Assembly (NCBI RefSeq): GCF_014170335.1
Contig: NZ_LZZS01000004.1
Coordinates: forward strand, 62,001-126,000
DNA: 64,000 nt
Direction of reading: 5' to 3'
Origin: Achromobacter sp. UMC46
GTDB taxonomy: Bacteria > Pseudomonadota > Gammaproteobacteria > Burkholderiales > Burkholderiaceae_B
A program made the translations under genes and the position numbers. How positions within the stretch are numbered: the stretch's first letter is position 1; each line of letters opens with the position of its first letter. Below, one piece after another: positions 49,794 to 59,120 of the stretch. A model generated the notes under the pieces. The model was not told the origin of the DNA. It did no database searches and saw only the letters and a list, made by a program, of their open reading frames with translations.

Positions 49794-52310
49794 ATGGCCG
49801 ATTCCCTCAAGGCCTATCGCAAGAAGCGCAACTTCACGGTCACACCGGAGCCCGCCGAGGGCGGCGACGCGAACGAGGACGCCCGGGCCTTCGTCATCCA
49901 GAAGCACTGGGCAAGCCGGCTGCACTATGACTTCCGGCTGGAGCTGGACGGCACGATGAAGAGCTGGGCGGTACCCAAAGGCCCCAGCTACGACCCGGCC
50001 GTCAAGCGCATGGCCGTGCAGGTCGAGGACCATCCCATCGCGTACAACCAGTTCGAAGGCCAGATCCCGGCTGGCCAGTACGGCGCCGGCAAAGTCATCA
50101 TCTGGGACGAAGGGCGTTGGGCGCCGGTCGGAGACGCCCGCAAGGGCTATCGGGATGGGCACCTGAAATTCGACTTGCAGGGCAAGAAGATGCAAGGCCG
50201 ATGGGCGCTGGTGCGGATGAAGGGCAAGGCGTCCGACAAACAGCCCGCCTGGCTGCTGATCAAAGACAAGGATGGTTTCGCGCGGCCTGAGCGCGAGTTC
50301 AGCGTCGTGGATGAAATGCCTGACAGCGTGGTGGCGTTGCGCAAGAAACGGGCCAAGAAGCAGGCCGAGAAGCAGGCCGAGAAGCAGGCCGAGAAGCGCG
50401 CGCCGCCGGCCAAGCCTGAACGGAAGGCGGCGGCGCTGCCTGGGGTGGCGGCCGAGTTGCCCGAGTCCTTCAAGCCCCAACTGGCCACGTTGGCCGACGG
50501 CATGCCCGCCGACTCGGCGGACTGGCTCTATGAATTGAAGTTCGACGGCTACCGCTTGCTGGCGCGGCTGGATGGCGACACGGTCAGCCTTCACACGCGC
50601 AACGCGCATGACTGGAGCGCGAAGCTGCCGCATCTGGTCAAGGCCTTTGGCCGGCTGCCGGCGAAGTGCGCCTGGGTGGACGGAGAAGCGGTCGTGCTGG
50701 ACAAGCACGGCGTGCCCGACTTCCAGGCGCTGCAGAACGCCTTCGACGGCGACGCCACCGGCGGCATCGTGTTCTACGCGTTCGACCTGCCGTTCATCGG
50801 CGGCCGGGATCTGCGCCGCGAGCCCTTGCGCGTGCGCCGGGCGTTGCTGGCGCAGTTGATGGCGACGGCCGACGACGATTGCCTGCGTTTCAGCGAAACG
50901 CTCGCAGCGGCGCCCGCCGATCTGGTGGCGTCCGCCTGCAAGATGGGCTTGGAGGGCATCATCGCCAAGCGCGAATCCGCCCCTTACGTGTCGCGCCGCG
51001 CCGATACCTGGCTGAAGATCAAGTGCGGTCGCCGGCAGGAATTCGTCATCGTCGGCTATACCGCGCCGCAAGGCAGCCGCGAGGGGCTCGGCGCGCTGTT
51101 GCTGGCCGTCCATGAGGACGACGGCGCATTGCGCTACGCCGGCAAGGTGGGCACCGGATTCGACCGCCAAGGGCTGCTCTCGCTTCAGAAAAAACTCGCC
51201 CGCATCGAAACCCCCGACAAGCCGGTGTCAGGCGGGCAGGGCAGGGGCGTGCGGTGGGTGAAGCCGCAACTGATCGCCGAAGTGTCGTTCTCCGGCTGGA
51301 CCACGGGGGGCCATATCCGCCACTCGGTCTTCCAGGGCCTGCGCGCGGACAAGCCGGCGCGTGGCATCACCCGCGAAAAGGCCGTGCCTGCACCACGCGC
51401 CGCAGTTGCGGCGGAGCGCCCCAAGGCCGCCGGCAAGCTCGGCAAGCTGACCCATCCCGAACGCGTCATCGACCCCTCGACCGGATTGACCAAGCTGGAC
51501 CTGGCGCGCTATTACGGTCTGATTGCCCCCTTGTTGCTGCATCATCTGACCGGCCGCCCGGTGTCGTTCCTGCGTGCGCCGGGCGGCATCCAGGGCCAAC
51601 TGTTCTTCCAGAAGCACCTGGAAGCGGCCATGCCAGGCGTCAAGTCCTTGCCCGTCCGGCTGGACCCTGGGCATCCGCCGTTGCTGGAAGTGCCCACAGC
51701 CCAGGCCGTCATGTCCGCCGTCCAAATGAATGTGGTGGAGTTCCACACCTGGAACGCCGTCAAGACCGCCATCGGCAAACCGGACCGCATGCTGTTCGAC
51801 CTGGATCCGGGTGAAGGCGTGGCGTGGCCGACCCTGCAGCAGGCGGCGCGTCTGGTGCAGACGATGCTGTCCGAAATCGGCCTGACGGCCTGGCTGAAGA
51901 CCAGTGGCGGCAAGGGCTTGCACGTGGTGGTGCCGTTGCGCCGGCAGTACGGCTGGGACACCATCAAGGCGTTCTCGCAGGCGATCGTCGCGCATCTGGC
52001 GGCAACGCTGCCGCAGATCTTCGTGGCCAAGAGCGGGCCGAAGAACCGCGTCGGCAAGATTTTCGTGGACTACCTGCGCAACGGCTTCGGCGCCACGACG
52101 GTCGCCGCCTGGTCGGCCAGGGCACGGCCGAGATTGGGGGTGTCGGTGCCGGTGGCGTGGGCAGAACTGCCGACGCTCAGCGGCGGCGCGCACTGGACCA
52201 TCGCCAACATCCACGCCAGACTGGACGCCGGCAACACGCCCTGGCAGGGATATGCGCCCCAGGCAATCGGACCGGCCATGGCAGCGATGGATTTCAAGCC
52301 GGGCAAATGA
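49794..52310 (+). CDS. ligD: ATP-dependent DNA ligase D (PE-LIG-POL)
   Basis: The protein has 838 residues. The order of domains is phosphoesterase (about 1-165, QKHWASRLHYDFRLEL with His38, His44 and Asp46; His80), ligase (about 215-520, nucleotidyl Lys249 in ELKFDGYR), and primase-polymerase (about 555-835, metal-binding FDLDPGEGV near 667). This is the order of the Pseudomonas enzyme. The linker between PE and LIG has a tandem KQAE repeat. Its start follows the Ku stop by one base, so the two are co-translated. It trims, fills and seals double-strand breaks. Confidence 0.97.
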   Translation: MADSLKAYRKKRNFTVTPEPAEGGDANEDARAFVIQKHWASRLHYDFRLELDGTMKSWAVPKGPSYDPAVKRMAVQVEDHPIAYNQFEGQIPAGQYGAGKVIIWDEGRWAPVGDARKGYRDGHLKFDLQGKKMQGRWALVRMKGKASDKQPAWLLIKDKDGFARPEREFSVVDEMPDSVVALRKKRAKKQAEKQAEKQAEKRAPPAKPERKAAALPGVAAELPESFKPQLATLADGMPADSADWLYELKFDGYRLLARLDGDTVSLHTRNAHDWSAKLPHLVKAFGRLPAKCAWVDGEAVVLDKHGVPDFQALQNAFDGDATGGIVFYAFDLPFIGGRDLRREPLRVRRALLAQLMATADDDCLRFSETLAAAPADLVASACKMGLEGIIAKRESAPYVSRRADTWLKIKCGRRQEFVIVGYTAPQGSREGLGALLLAVHEDDGALRYAGKVGTGFDRQGLLSLQKKLARIETPDKPVSGGQGRGVRWVKPQLIAEVSFSGWTTGGHIRHSVFQGLRADKPARGITREKAVPAPRAAVAAERPKAAGKLGKLTHPERVIDPSTGLTKLDLARYYGLIAPLLLHHLTGRPVSFLRAPGGIQGQLFFQKHLEAAMPGVKSLPVRLDPGHPPLLEVPTAQAVMSAVQMNVVEFHTWNAVKTAIGKPDRMLFDLDPGEGVAWPTLQQAARLVQTMLSEIGLTAWLKTSGGKGLHVVVPLRRQYGWDTIKAFSQAIVAHLAATLPQIFVAKSGPKNRVGKIFVDYLRNGFGATTVAAWSARARPRLGVSVPVAWAELPTLSGGAHWTIANIHARLDAGNTPWQGYAPQAIGPAMAAMDFKPGK
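50358..50393. repeat. Three tandem 12-bp repeats inside ligD
   Basis: AAGCAGGCCGAG is repeated three times exactly, coding KQAE units in the linker between the phosphoesterase and ligase domains. Units of 12 bases keep the frame, so slippage would change linker length without loss of function. Confidence 0.9.
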
Positions 52311-52389
52311 ATGATGGTTGGGGTGTGGACCCGTTTTGCATGATTCTGTATGCTGCTTTGCAGGCCGATAGCGGGCGGGATCCTCCACG

Positions 52390-53964
52390 ATGAAAAGAAA
52401 AGTCAGCTTGTTCACGGTGCTCATCGCCTTGGCGGTGCTAAGCGTGGCGATCGGCTTTTTCAATGCGCTCTATGCCGGCTACCAGGTGCAGAAGGCGCAG
52501 GTCGTCAAGAATTCGCTAGCCTCGAACGTGGCCTATGCGGAGAAACTGGCCGAATTCATCAACCTGTACATCGATGCGCTGCACCGGCAATTGAAGATCA
52601 GCGCCGCCCGCCTGCCGGATGCCCAGGGCACGCCGCAGGCGCTGACGGCCGAATTGTCCCGCGTCGCCTCGCAGGCCCAAGGCGTAACGGCCGTGCTGCT
52701 TGCCGATGCCGGCGGCACCATCATCGCCCGGTCCGCGCAGGCGCCCGCGCAACTGGCCGCCTTCAATACGTTGGCCGAACTGGGCATGAAAGGGCAGCGC
52801 CCGGCAGACTGGGTGGTCCCTTGCTGCGAGCATGACGGCCAGCGCGCCGCGCTGATGCTGGTCGAGCCGGTGCCGGGCAAGGACGGTACGGCGGCCGGGT
52901 TCCTTGCCGCCGTCGTCATCCTGGAACGCGGCAGCCGGCTGGACCGGTTGATCGGTGAACACCCTTATGGCGACGGCGCATCCGTCTACCTGGTCAATGT
53001 CGATGGCCGTGTGCTGTATAGCCACGCCGCCGGCGGGCCGGACGAAAGCGTGCTCAGCCTGGTCAAGGCCGACGTGTCGCCCACGTCGGGGCCGGGCTCG
53101 GCACAAGTCAGTGACGCCTCGGGCGCCCCGGTGCTGGCGGGCTATGCGCCGATCACGAAAGGGAAATGGGCGGTCGTCATCCAGCGGCCGCTGGACCTGG
53201 CCCTGTCGCCGCTGAAGACACTCTTGGCCGAGTCCTTACGCTTCGCCATCCCCGCCGTCATCGTCACGCTGCTGCTGGTGTGCGGATTGGCCTATGCCAT
53301 CGCCCGGCCGCTGGCCCGACTGACCCGCGCCATGGGCAGCCCCGAAGCGATCGACAAGCAAGGCCCGCGGGCCAGTTTGCTGAAGACCTGGTATTTCGAA
53401 GCGGACAAGCTGCGCGAGGCCCTGATCGCCACATTGGCGCAGCACCGGCACGAAGTCGGCCGACTGAACACCCAGACGATGACCGATCCCATGACCGGCC
53501 TGATGAACCGCCGCGCCCTTGAACTGCGGTTCGACGAACTGGCCGCCGCCGTAACGCCATTCGCGGTCATCGCGCTGGACCTGGACCATTTCAAGCAGGT
53601 CAATGACGTATTTGGCCACCCGGTCGGCGACAAGGTATTGATCTTGCTGGCAAAAACCCTGAGCGACAGCGTGCGCCAGCAGGACAGGCCGTTTCGGGTG
53701 GGCGGCGAGGAATTCGTGGTGATCGTCCCGGCCTCGTCGCCGGAGGTCGCGATGCACGCCGCCGAACGCATCCGCGCCGACGTGGCCAAAAAGGCGATGC
53801 CTGACGGCGTCGGGCATGCGACCGTGTCGGTGGGTGTCGCGTTATGGCCACAGCATGGAAAATCCCCGCAGGCTGTTGTCAAATGCGCGGACGAGGCCCT
53901 GTATGCGTCCAAAGCGGCGGGACGCAACCGCGTTACGCTCTGGAAAGAAGGCCTGCCGCAATAG
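52390..53964 (+). CDS. dCache-GGDEF diguanylate cyclase
   Basis: The protein has 524 residues. Two membrane helices (about 8-30 and 280-303) bracket a dCache-like periplasmic sensor, followed by a GGDEF domain from about 355. The active-site motif is GGEEF (VGGEEFVVI), and the RxxD inhibitory site (RQQD) is exactly five residues upstream of it, so product inhibition by c-di-GMP is expected. A diguanylate cyclase is therefore likely functional. The N-terminus is paralogous to the truncated gene at 1-803. No EAL domain is present. Confidence 0.93.
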   Translation: MKRKVSLFTVLIALAVLSVAIGFFNALYAGYQVQKAQVVKNSLASNVAYAEKLAEFINLYIDALHRQLKISAARLPDAQGTPQALTAELSRVASQAQGVTAVLLADAGGTIIARSAQAPAQLAAFNTLAELGMKGQRPADWVVPCCEHDGQRAALMLVEPVPGKDGTAAGFLAAVVILERGSRLDRLIGEHPYGDGASVYLVNVDGRVLYSHAAGGPDESVLSLVKADVSPTSGPGSAQVSDASGAPVLAGYAPITKGKWAVVIQRPLDLALSPLKTLLAESLRFAIPAVIVTLLLVCGLAYAIARPLARLTRAMGSPEAIDKQGPRASLLKTWYFEADKLREALIATLAQHRHEVGRLNTQTMTDPMTGLMNRRALELRFDELAAAVTPFAVIALDLDHFKQVNDVFGHPVGDKVLILLAKTLSDSVRQQDRPFRVGGEEFVVIVPASSPEVAMHAAERIRADVAKKAMPDGVGHATVSVGVALWPQHGKSPQAVVKCADEALYASKAAGRNRVTLWKEGLPQ

Positions 53965-54043
53965 GGACTTCCCGCTTTATTCGAAAGTCTGTTCCGCTTT
54001 TCCAACGTGTCCGATCAACAAAGACCAGGCGTAAGGTGGCAAT

Positions 54044-54835
54044 GTGAACTATTCATTTGCGTTGGCAGGTTCGGCGGTCGTCTTCTTCTTCATGTTGCTG
54101 GGGGCCATCCGGTTCGGACGGCTATTGGGCCTGCGGGGCGGCTCGGAAGACAAGGGCACGGCGGGTTCGGCCGCCATCGAAGCCTCCGTTTTCGCGTTGC
54201 TGGGCCTCTTGATCGCGTTCACGTTTTCCGGGGCCGCGCAGCGGATGGCGGACCGCAGGAATCTGCTGGTCACCGAGGTCAACGCCATCGGCACCGCCTG
54301 GCTGCGCATCGACCTGCTCAATGCCGACGACCAGCCGCAACTGCGGGAACAGTTCCGCCGCTACGTGGACGAGCGCGTCAACTATTACAAGCATGTCGCC
54401 GACCTGGACCAGCGCGACGCCATCGCAACGAAAGTGGGTGCCATCCAGAACGAAATCTGGAAAAGCTCCATCGCGGCGGGCAGGAACACGGTGCCGCCGT
54501 TCGCCGCGTCGTACATCGCATCGGTCAATGACATGTTCGACGTGTCCACCGCCCAAACCGTCGCGCAAAAGGTCCATCCGCCCATCGTCACCTATGCGTT
54601 CCTGGGGTTCCTGGCGCTGGTCTGCGCATGCCTGATCGGCCTGAACCTGGCCGGTGCCAAGCGCGACACGCTGTTCCACCAGATCATCTACGCGCTGGTT
54701 ATGACGGTGGCGCTCTACATCATCGTTGACTTCGAATTCCCGCGCATCGGCGCGATACGCATCGACCAAAGCGACACGTTGCTGTTGTCCCAGCGTCAGG
54801 CCATGGGGAGCGCCGCGGCGGGCGCGGTGAAGTAA
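54044..54835 (+). CDS. Bestrophin-like/DUF4239-type membrane protein
   Basis: The protein has 263 residues from a GTG at 54044. Two helices at the N-terminus (FALAGSAVVFFFMLLGAIRFG and AIEASVFALLGLLIAFTFSGAA) and two near the C-terminus (about 178-230) surround a cytoplasmic helical region. The pattern ALLGLLIAFTFSGAAQR is typical of DUF4239 proteins, whose function is unknown. It may be co-transcribed with the following outer-membrane protein gene, which begins 18 bases later. Confidence 0.7.
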   Translation: MNYSFALAGSAVVFFFMLLGAIRFGRLLGLRGGSEDKGTAGSAAIEASVFALLGLLIAFTFSGAAQRMADRRNLLVTEVNAIGTAWLRIDLLNADDQPQLREQFRRYVDERVNYYKHVADLDQRDAIATKVGAIQNEIWKSSIAAGRNTVPPFAASYIASVNDMFDVSTAQTVAQKVHPPIVTYAFLGFLALVCACLIGLNLAGAKRDTLFHQIIYALVMTVALYIIVDFEFPRIGAIRIDQSDTLLLSQRQAMGSAAAGAVK

Positions 54836-54852
54836 CTGAGCGGAGAAACGGC

Positions 54853-55836
54853 ATGGTTAACCGCAAGGCAGGGAGTCGGGGCTGGGCGGCACGTCGGCTA
54901 TCCGCGTGGCTGATCGCGGCGCACGCGTGCGCCGCGGGCGGCGCGGCAAGCGCGCAACCGACCATCAGATTGTCGCAGGACGACCTGCAGAAGCGCGCCA
55001 ACGGCGTCCTGGCGCTGATGTCGTTTTCAATCGTTCCGGACATCACGACCAGCGCGTTGTCGATCGGCGGCGGTGGCGGCACGACGGGTTCGACCGAGTT
55101 CTACATGACGCAACTGGGCGGCGGCGACACGATATCGAAATCGGTGCCCATCTATCTGGAAGGCGTGCTGGCCGGCAGCCGCTACGACCCGACGTTCGTC
55201 GCCTCCGAAGGCCTGGAATCCCGCAAGATTCCCACCAAATGGAACAGCGTTTCCGCCACGGGCGGCATCGGCTGGGACTTCAAGTTGACCGACGAACTGA
55301 AGCTGCGCCCCATCTTCAACGTGGCCTTGGGCAACGTCACCAGCGACCTGCGCGCAGCCAGTTGGTACGTGGGGCGCCAGACCGGCCAGGACGTGACGTT
55401 CCTGGACAAAGGCTCGTTGAACGCGTATGGCCTGGGCGGATCGCTCATGCTGGATTACGAACACTACCGGCCCGGCTACGAAGTGGACGTGGAGCTGCGG
55501 TATTCCGACATCCGCTTAAAGAGCTTTGCCAGTTCCGCGGCGGTTCAGGGCAACGCCATCGCGCAATCCGCCAACCTGTGGGCGCGCTACCGGGCGCCCA
55601 CAGGCCTGACGATGCTGCAACGCCCGCTGCGCTATGTGCTGGAATTGACTCACTCTGAATTCCTGGGCGACCAGCGCGGCGTGCTGGGTTTTGACCGGCT
55701 GACGTCCGTGGGCGCCGGCCTGGAACTGGATTCCAGCGCCTACAACGTCTTCATCACCCGAACCCGGCTGGTCGGCCGCTATGTCTTCGGCACCAATGTG
55801 TCGGGGTTTTCGGTGGGATTGGCGGTCAGCTTCTGA
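54853..55836 (+). CDS. Outer-membrane beta-barrel protein of unknown function
   Basis: The protein has 327 residues. A signal peptide (about 1-35, ending ASAQ) is followed by alternating hydrophobic beta-strands and a terminal Phe (GLAVSF), the C-terminal signature for BAM-assisted insertion. Residues about 105-325 look like a 12-strand barrel of the autotransporter/Solitary-barrel type. No passenger domain is visible. The 3' end overlaps the convergent IclR gene by 11 bases. Its partner might be the preceding membrane protein. Confidence 0.7.
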   Translation: MVNRKAGSRGWAARRLSAWLIAAHACAAGGAASAQPTIRLSQDDLQKRANGVLALMSFSIVPDITTSALSIGGGGGTTGSTEFYMTQLGGGDTISKSVPIYLEGVLAGSRYDPTFVASEGLESRKIPTKWNSVSATGGIGWDFKLTDELKLRPIFNVALGNVTSDLRAASWYVGRQTGQDVTFLDKGSLNAYGLGGSLMLDYEHYRPGYEVDVELRYSDIRLKSFASSAAVQGNAIAQSANLWARYRAPTGLTMLQRPLRYVLELTHSEFLGDQRGVLGFDRLTSVGAGLELDSSAYNVFITRTRLVGRYVFGTNVSGFSVGLAVSF

Positions 55837-56647
55837 TGCCTTCGTGCGCCGGTGCGCTGCCCAGCAGGCGGCTGATGGCCTGCGCCTCGCGGCGCACGGC
55901 CCGCCCCACGGGGCCGTCGGGCGAGGCGTCGAAGCCGCCGGTGGCCCCCAAGGCGGTCAGCACCGCGCAAGGCCGGCCGGCGTAATGGTAGATCGGCGCG
56001 GATACCGCGCTGATGCCGCGCAGATTCGTGTCGCGCACCACGGCGCAGCCCGCCGCGCGCACCTCTCGTTGCAGGGCGCCTATCGGGTCGCTGGCATGCA
56101 GCATCGCCCGCTGCTCGGGGGTGGCCGCGTCCAGGTCGGCCTGGGCAAGCGCCCGCACGGCGCTCTCGTCCAGCGTCGCGAGCAATACCTGGCCGGTAGC
56201 CGACCACAGCATCGACAGCACCGACCCCTCGCGCACGTTCACCGTGACTGGCAGCCCCGGCTCTTCGAAACGCACGATGGTCGGGCCCTTGTTGCCCATC
56301 ACCGCCACGAAGCACGTCACCTCCAATTCTTCGCGCAGGCGGGTCAGCGACGCTTCGGCCAGGCGGATGGGATCCGCCTGCCGCATGGCGGCCAGCCCCA
56401 GCAACAGGGTCTCCAGTCCCAGGAAATACTGCTGGGTGGCTGCGTCCTGGCCGACCAGACCGCCTTCCATCAAGCTGACCAGATAGCGATGCACTTTGGC
56501 GGGGCTTTCGTCGATCCGCGCAGCAATCAGGCTCAAGCCCGCGCGCCCGCCAAGTTCGCCCAGGGCCTTCAGGACGGCCATGCTGGTTTCGGCGGCTTGC
56601 ACGCGCTGGCGGCGTTCGCGGGGACGCGGGGAGTCGGTGGCGGTCAT
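55826..56647 (-). CDS. IclR-family transcriptional regulator
   Basis: The protein has 273 residues. The winged-helix domain covers about 15-80 (VQAAETSMAVLKALGELGGRAGLSLIAARIDESPAKVHRYLVSLMEGGLV) and the effector domain about 90-260 (ending ISRLLGSAPAHE). It is divergent from the P450 gene at 56753, with repeated TTACGCA elements between them, so it probably controls that gene. Its ligand is unknown; IclR proteins often sense aromatic or organic acids. Confidence 0.93.
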   Translation of the reverse strand: MTATDSPRPRERRQRVQAAETSMAVLKALGELGGRAGLSLIAARIDESPAKVHRYLVSLMEGGLVGQDAATQQYFLGLETLLLGLAAMRQADPIRLAEASLTRLREELEVTCFVAVMGNKGPTIVRFEEPGLPVTVNVREGSVLSMLWSATGQVLLATLDESAVRALAQADLDAATPEQRAMLHASDPIGALQREVRAAGCAVVRDTNLRGISAVSAPIYHYAGRPCAVLTALGATGGFDASPDGPVGRAVRREAQAISRLLGSAPAHEGIRS

Positions 56648-56697
56648 TGGCGGCGGGCGGGTAGGGGAGGATCGAAGGGTAAACCGGGTTTATCAAG

Positions 56698-56724
56698 TTA
56701 CGCAATGCGTATATGATTTACGCA
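56698..56724. promoter_or_regulatory. Operator and promoter between IclR and P450 genes
   Basis: A 13-bp palindrome TACGCA-A-TGCGTA (56699-56711) is followed by a second TTACGCA (56718-56724), which begins 20 bases, or two helical turns, after the first TTACGCA (56698-56704). TATGAT (56712-56717) is a good -10 box for the P450 gene, with a weak -35 near 56690. Binding here would control the P450 gene and possibly the divergent IclR gene. Confidence 0.7.
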
Positions 56725-56752
56725 TAAAACTGATCATATCCGGAGTGCAGAC

Positions 56753-59095
56753 ATGTCCCAACCCGTCCAACCCGCCCCCCGCTCGTCGGGCTGTCCGGTG
56801 CACGCTGCTGCCGGCGTCGAAGGCTGCCCCATGCACGTCAGCGAGCGCGCCGCCGAATTCGACCCCTTCGGAGACGGCTACCAGCAAGACCCGCCCGAGT
56901 ACGTGCGGTGGGCGCGCGAGCAGGAACCCGTCTTCTACAGCCCGAAACTGGGCTACTGGGTGGTGACCCGGTATGAAGACATCAAGGCCATCTTCCGCGA
57001 CAACATCACGTTCAGTCCGTCCATCGCGCTGGAAAAGATCACCCCGACCGGACCGGAAGCCAACGCCGTGTTAGCGTCCTACGGGTACGCGATGAACCGC
57101 ACGCTGGTCAATGAAGACGAGCCCGCCCACATGCCGCGGCGGCGCGTGCTGATGGAACCGTTCACGCCCGACGCCCTGACGCACCACGAACCGATGGTGC
57201 GGCGCCTGACCCGCGAATACGTCGACCGCTTCATCGACGACGGAAGCGCCGACCTGGTCGACCAGCTGCTTTGGGAAGTGCCGCTGACGGTGGCGCTGCA
57301 TTTCCTGGGCGTTCCCGAAGAGGACATGGATCTGCTGCGGCGCTATTCCATCGCGCACACCGTCAATACCTGGGGCCGCCCCAAGCCCGAGGAACAAGTG
57401 GCCGTGGCGCATGCAGTGGGCAATTTCTGGCAATTGGCCGGCAAGATCCTGGACAAGATGCGCCAGGATCCGGACCAGCCCGGCTGGATGCAGTACGGCA
57501 TCCGCAAGCAGCGCGATTACCCGGACGTCGTGACCGACTCCTATCTGCATTCGATGATGATGGCCGGCATCGTCGCGGCGCACGAGACAACCGCCAACGC
57601 ATCGGCCAACGCCCTCAAGCTGCTGCTGCAGCACCCCGACGCGTGGCGCGACCTTTGCGAAGACCCGTCCTTGATTCCCAACGCGGTCGAAGAATGCCTG
57701 CGGCACAATGGTTCGGTCGCGGCCTGGCGGCGCCTGGCCACGCGCGACACCACGATCGCCGGCACGGCGATCCCGGCGGGCGCAAAGCTGCTGATCGTCA
57801 GTTCGTCGGCGAATCACGATGAACGGCAATTCGCGGATGCGGACCTGTTCGACATCCGGCGCGACAACGCCAGCGATCAGCTGACTTTCGGCTATGGCTC
57901 GCATCAATGCATGGGCAAGAACCTGGCGCGCATGGAGATGCAGATCTTCCTGGAAGAGCTGACGCGCCGCCTGCCGCATCTGCGCCTGTCGGCACAGCAA
58001 TTCACCTATGTGCCCAATACCTCGTTTCGTGGGCCGGAACACTTGCAGGTCGAATGGGATCCGGCGCAGAACCCCGAACGCCGCCAACCCGGCCTGCTGG
58101 ATCAGCGCCAGCCGGTACGCATCGGCGAACCCTCCGCCCATGCCAGCGCGCGCAACCTGGTGGTCGAACGGGTGGAACCCGCCGCGCACGGCATCGTGAT
58201 GCTGACGCTAGCCTCGCCCAATGGCAAAGCGCTTCCGCGCTGGGCGCCCGGCGCGCATATCGACATCGAATGCGGCGACACCGGCTTGTCTCGCCAATAC
58301 TCGCTTTGCGGAGATCCTTCGGATACCGGCCGCCTGCGCATCGCCGTCTTGCGCGAAACCGACGGCCGCGGCGGTTCGGCCTGGGTCCACGACCACGTCG
58401 CGCCCGGCCAGCGCCTGCGCGTCCGCGGCCCCCGCAACCATTTCCGGCTGGACGAAAGCGCGGGCAGGACAATCCTGATCGCCGGCGGCATCGGCATCAC
58501 GCCCATCAGCGCCATGGCCCGGCGGGCCCAGGCGCTGGGCATCGACTACGAATTGCATTACAGCGGCCGCACCCGCGCCGGCATGGCGTTGCTGGACGAA
58601 CTGGCGGCCCTGCACGGCGACCGGCTGCACGTCTACGCCAGCGACGAGGGACAGCGCAACGACTTCGGCGCGCTGCTGGCGCAGCCGGACCCGACTGCGC
58701 AGATCTACGCCTGTGGCCCGGAACGCTTGCTGGACGCCTTGCAGCAGGCCAGCGCCCATTGGCCGCAGGACGCGCTGCGCGTGGAGCATTTCCATTCCAC
58801 GCTGGGCACGCTCGACCCCGACCGGGAACACGCCTTCGAGGCGGAACTGAAAGATTCCGGGCTGGTGGTCGCCGTGCGCGCCGATCAGACATTGCTGGCC
58901 GCGCTACGCGCCGCCAATATCGACGTGCAAAGCGATTGCGAGGAGGGCTTGTGCGGATCCTGCGAGGTCAGCGTGCTGGCCGGTGAGATCGACCACCGCG
59001 ACGTGGTACTGACTCGCACGGAACGCGATGCGAACCGCAAGATGATGAGCTGCTGTTCGCGCGCCTGCGGCCAGCGCCTCGTGCTGGCGCTCTAA
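56753..59095 (+). CDS. Self-sufficient cytochrome P450 with fused phthalate-family reductase (CYP116B type)
   Basis: The protein has 780 residues. The P450 part (about 1-445) has HETT in the I helix (GIVAAHETTANA), ExxR in EECLR, and the haem Cys386 in FGYGSHQCMGK. After a linker comes a reductase of the phthalate dioxygenase type: FMN site RQYSLCGDP near 514, nucleotide site IAGGIGITPI, and a plant-type [2Fe-2S] ferredoxin with Cys729, Cys734, Cys737 and Cys767. This is the CYP116B architecture, in which NADPH drives monooxygenation in one chain. It is probably regulated by the divergent IclR protein. Confidence 0.96.
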   Translation: MSQPVQPAPRSSGCPVHAAAGVEGCPMHVSERAAEFDPFGDGYQQDPPEYVRWAREQEPVFYSPKLGYWVVTRYEDIKAIFRDNITFSPSIALEKITPTGPEANAVLASYGYAMNRTLVNEDEPAHMPRRRVLMEPFTPDALTHHEPMVRRLTREYVDRFIDDGSADLVDQLLWEVPLTVALHFLGVPEEDMDLLRRYSIAHTVNTWGRPKPEEQVAVAHAVGNFWQLAGKILDKMRQDPDQPGWMQYGIRKQRDYPDVVTDSYLHSMMMAGIVAAHETTANASANALKLLLQHPDAWRDLCEDPSLIPNAVEECLRHNGSVAAWRRLATRDTTIAGTAIPAGAKLLIVSSSANHDERQFADADLFDIRRDNASDQLTFGYGSHQCMGKNLARMEMQIFLEELTRRLPHLRLSAQQFTYVPNTSFRGPEHLQVEWDPAQNPERRQPGLLDQRQPVRIGEPSAHASARNLVVERVEPAAHGIVMLTLASPNGKALPRWAPGAHIDIECGDTGLSRQYSLCGDPSDTGRLRIAVLRETDGRGGSAWVHDHVAPGQRLRVRGPRNHFRLDESAGRTILIAGGIGITPISAMARRAQALGIDYELHYSGRTRAGMALLDELAALHGDRLHVYASDEGQRNDFGALLAQPDPTAQIYACGPERLLDALQQASAHWPQDALRVEHFHSTLGTLDPDREHAFEAELKDSGLVVAVRADQTLLAALRAANIDVQSDCEEGLCGSCEVSVLAGEIDHRDVVLTRTERDANRKMMSCCSRACGQRLVLAL

Positions 59096-59120
59096 CCCAC
59101 GCAGGCGGCGCGACCGGCTG

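Noticed and set aside
50358-50393. CRISPR-like or mobile repeat
   Set aside because: The units are contiguous, in frame and within the ligD coding region, so they are a coding microsatellite.
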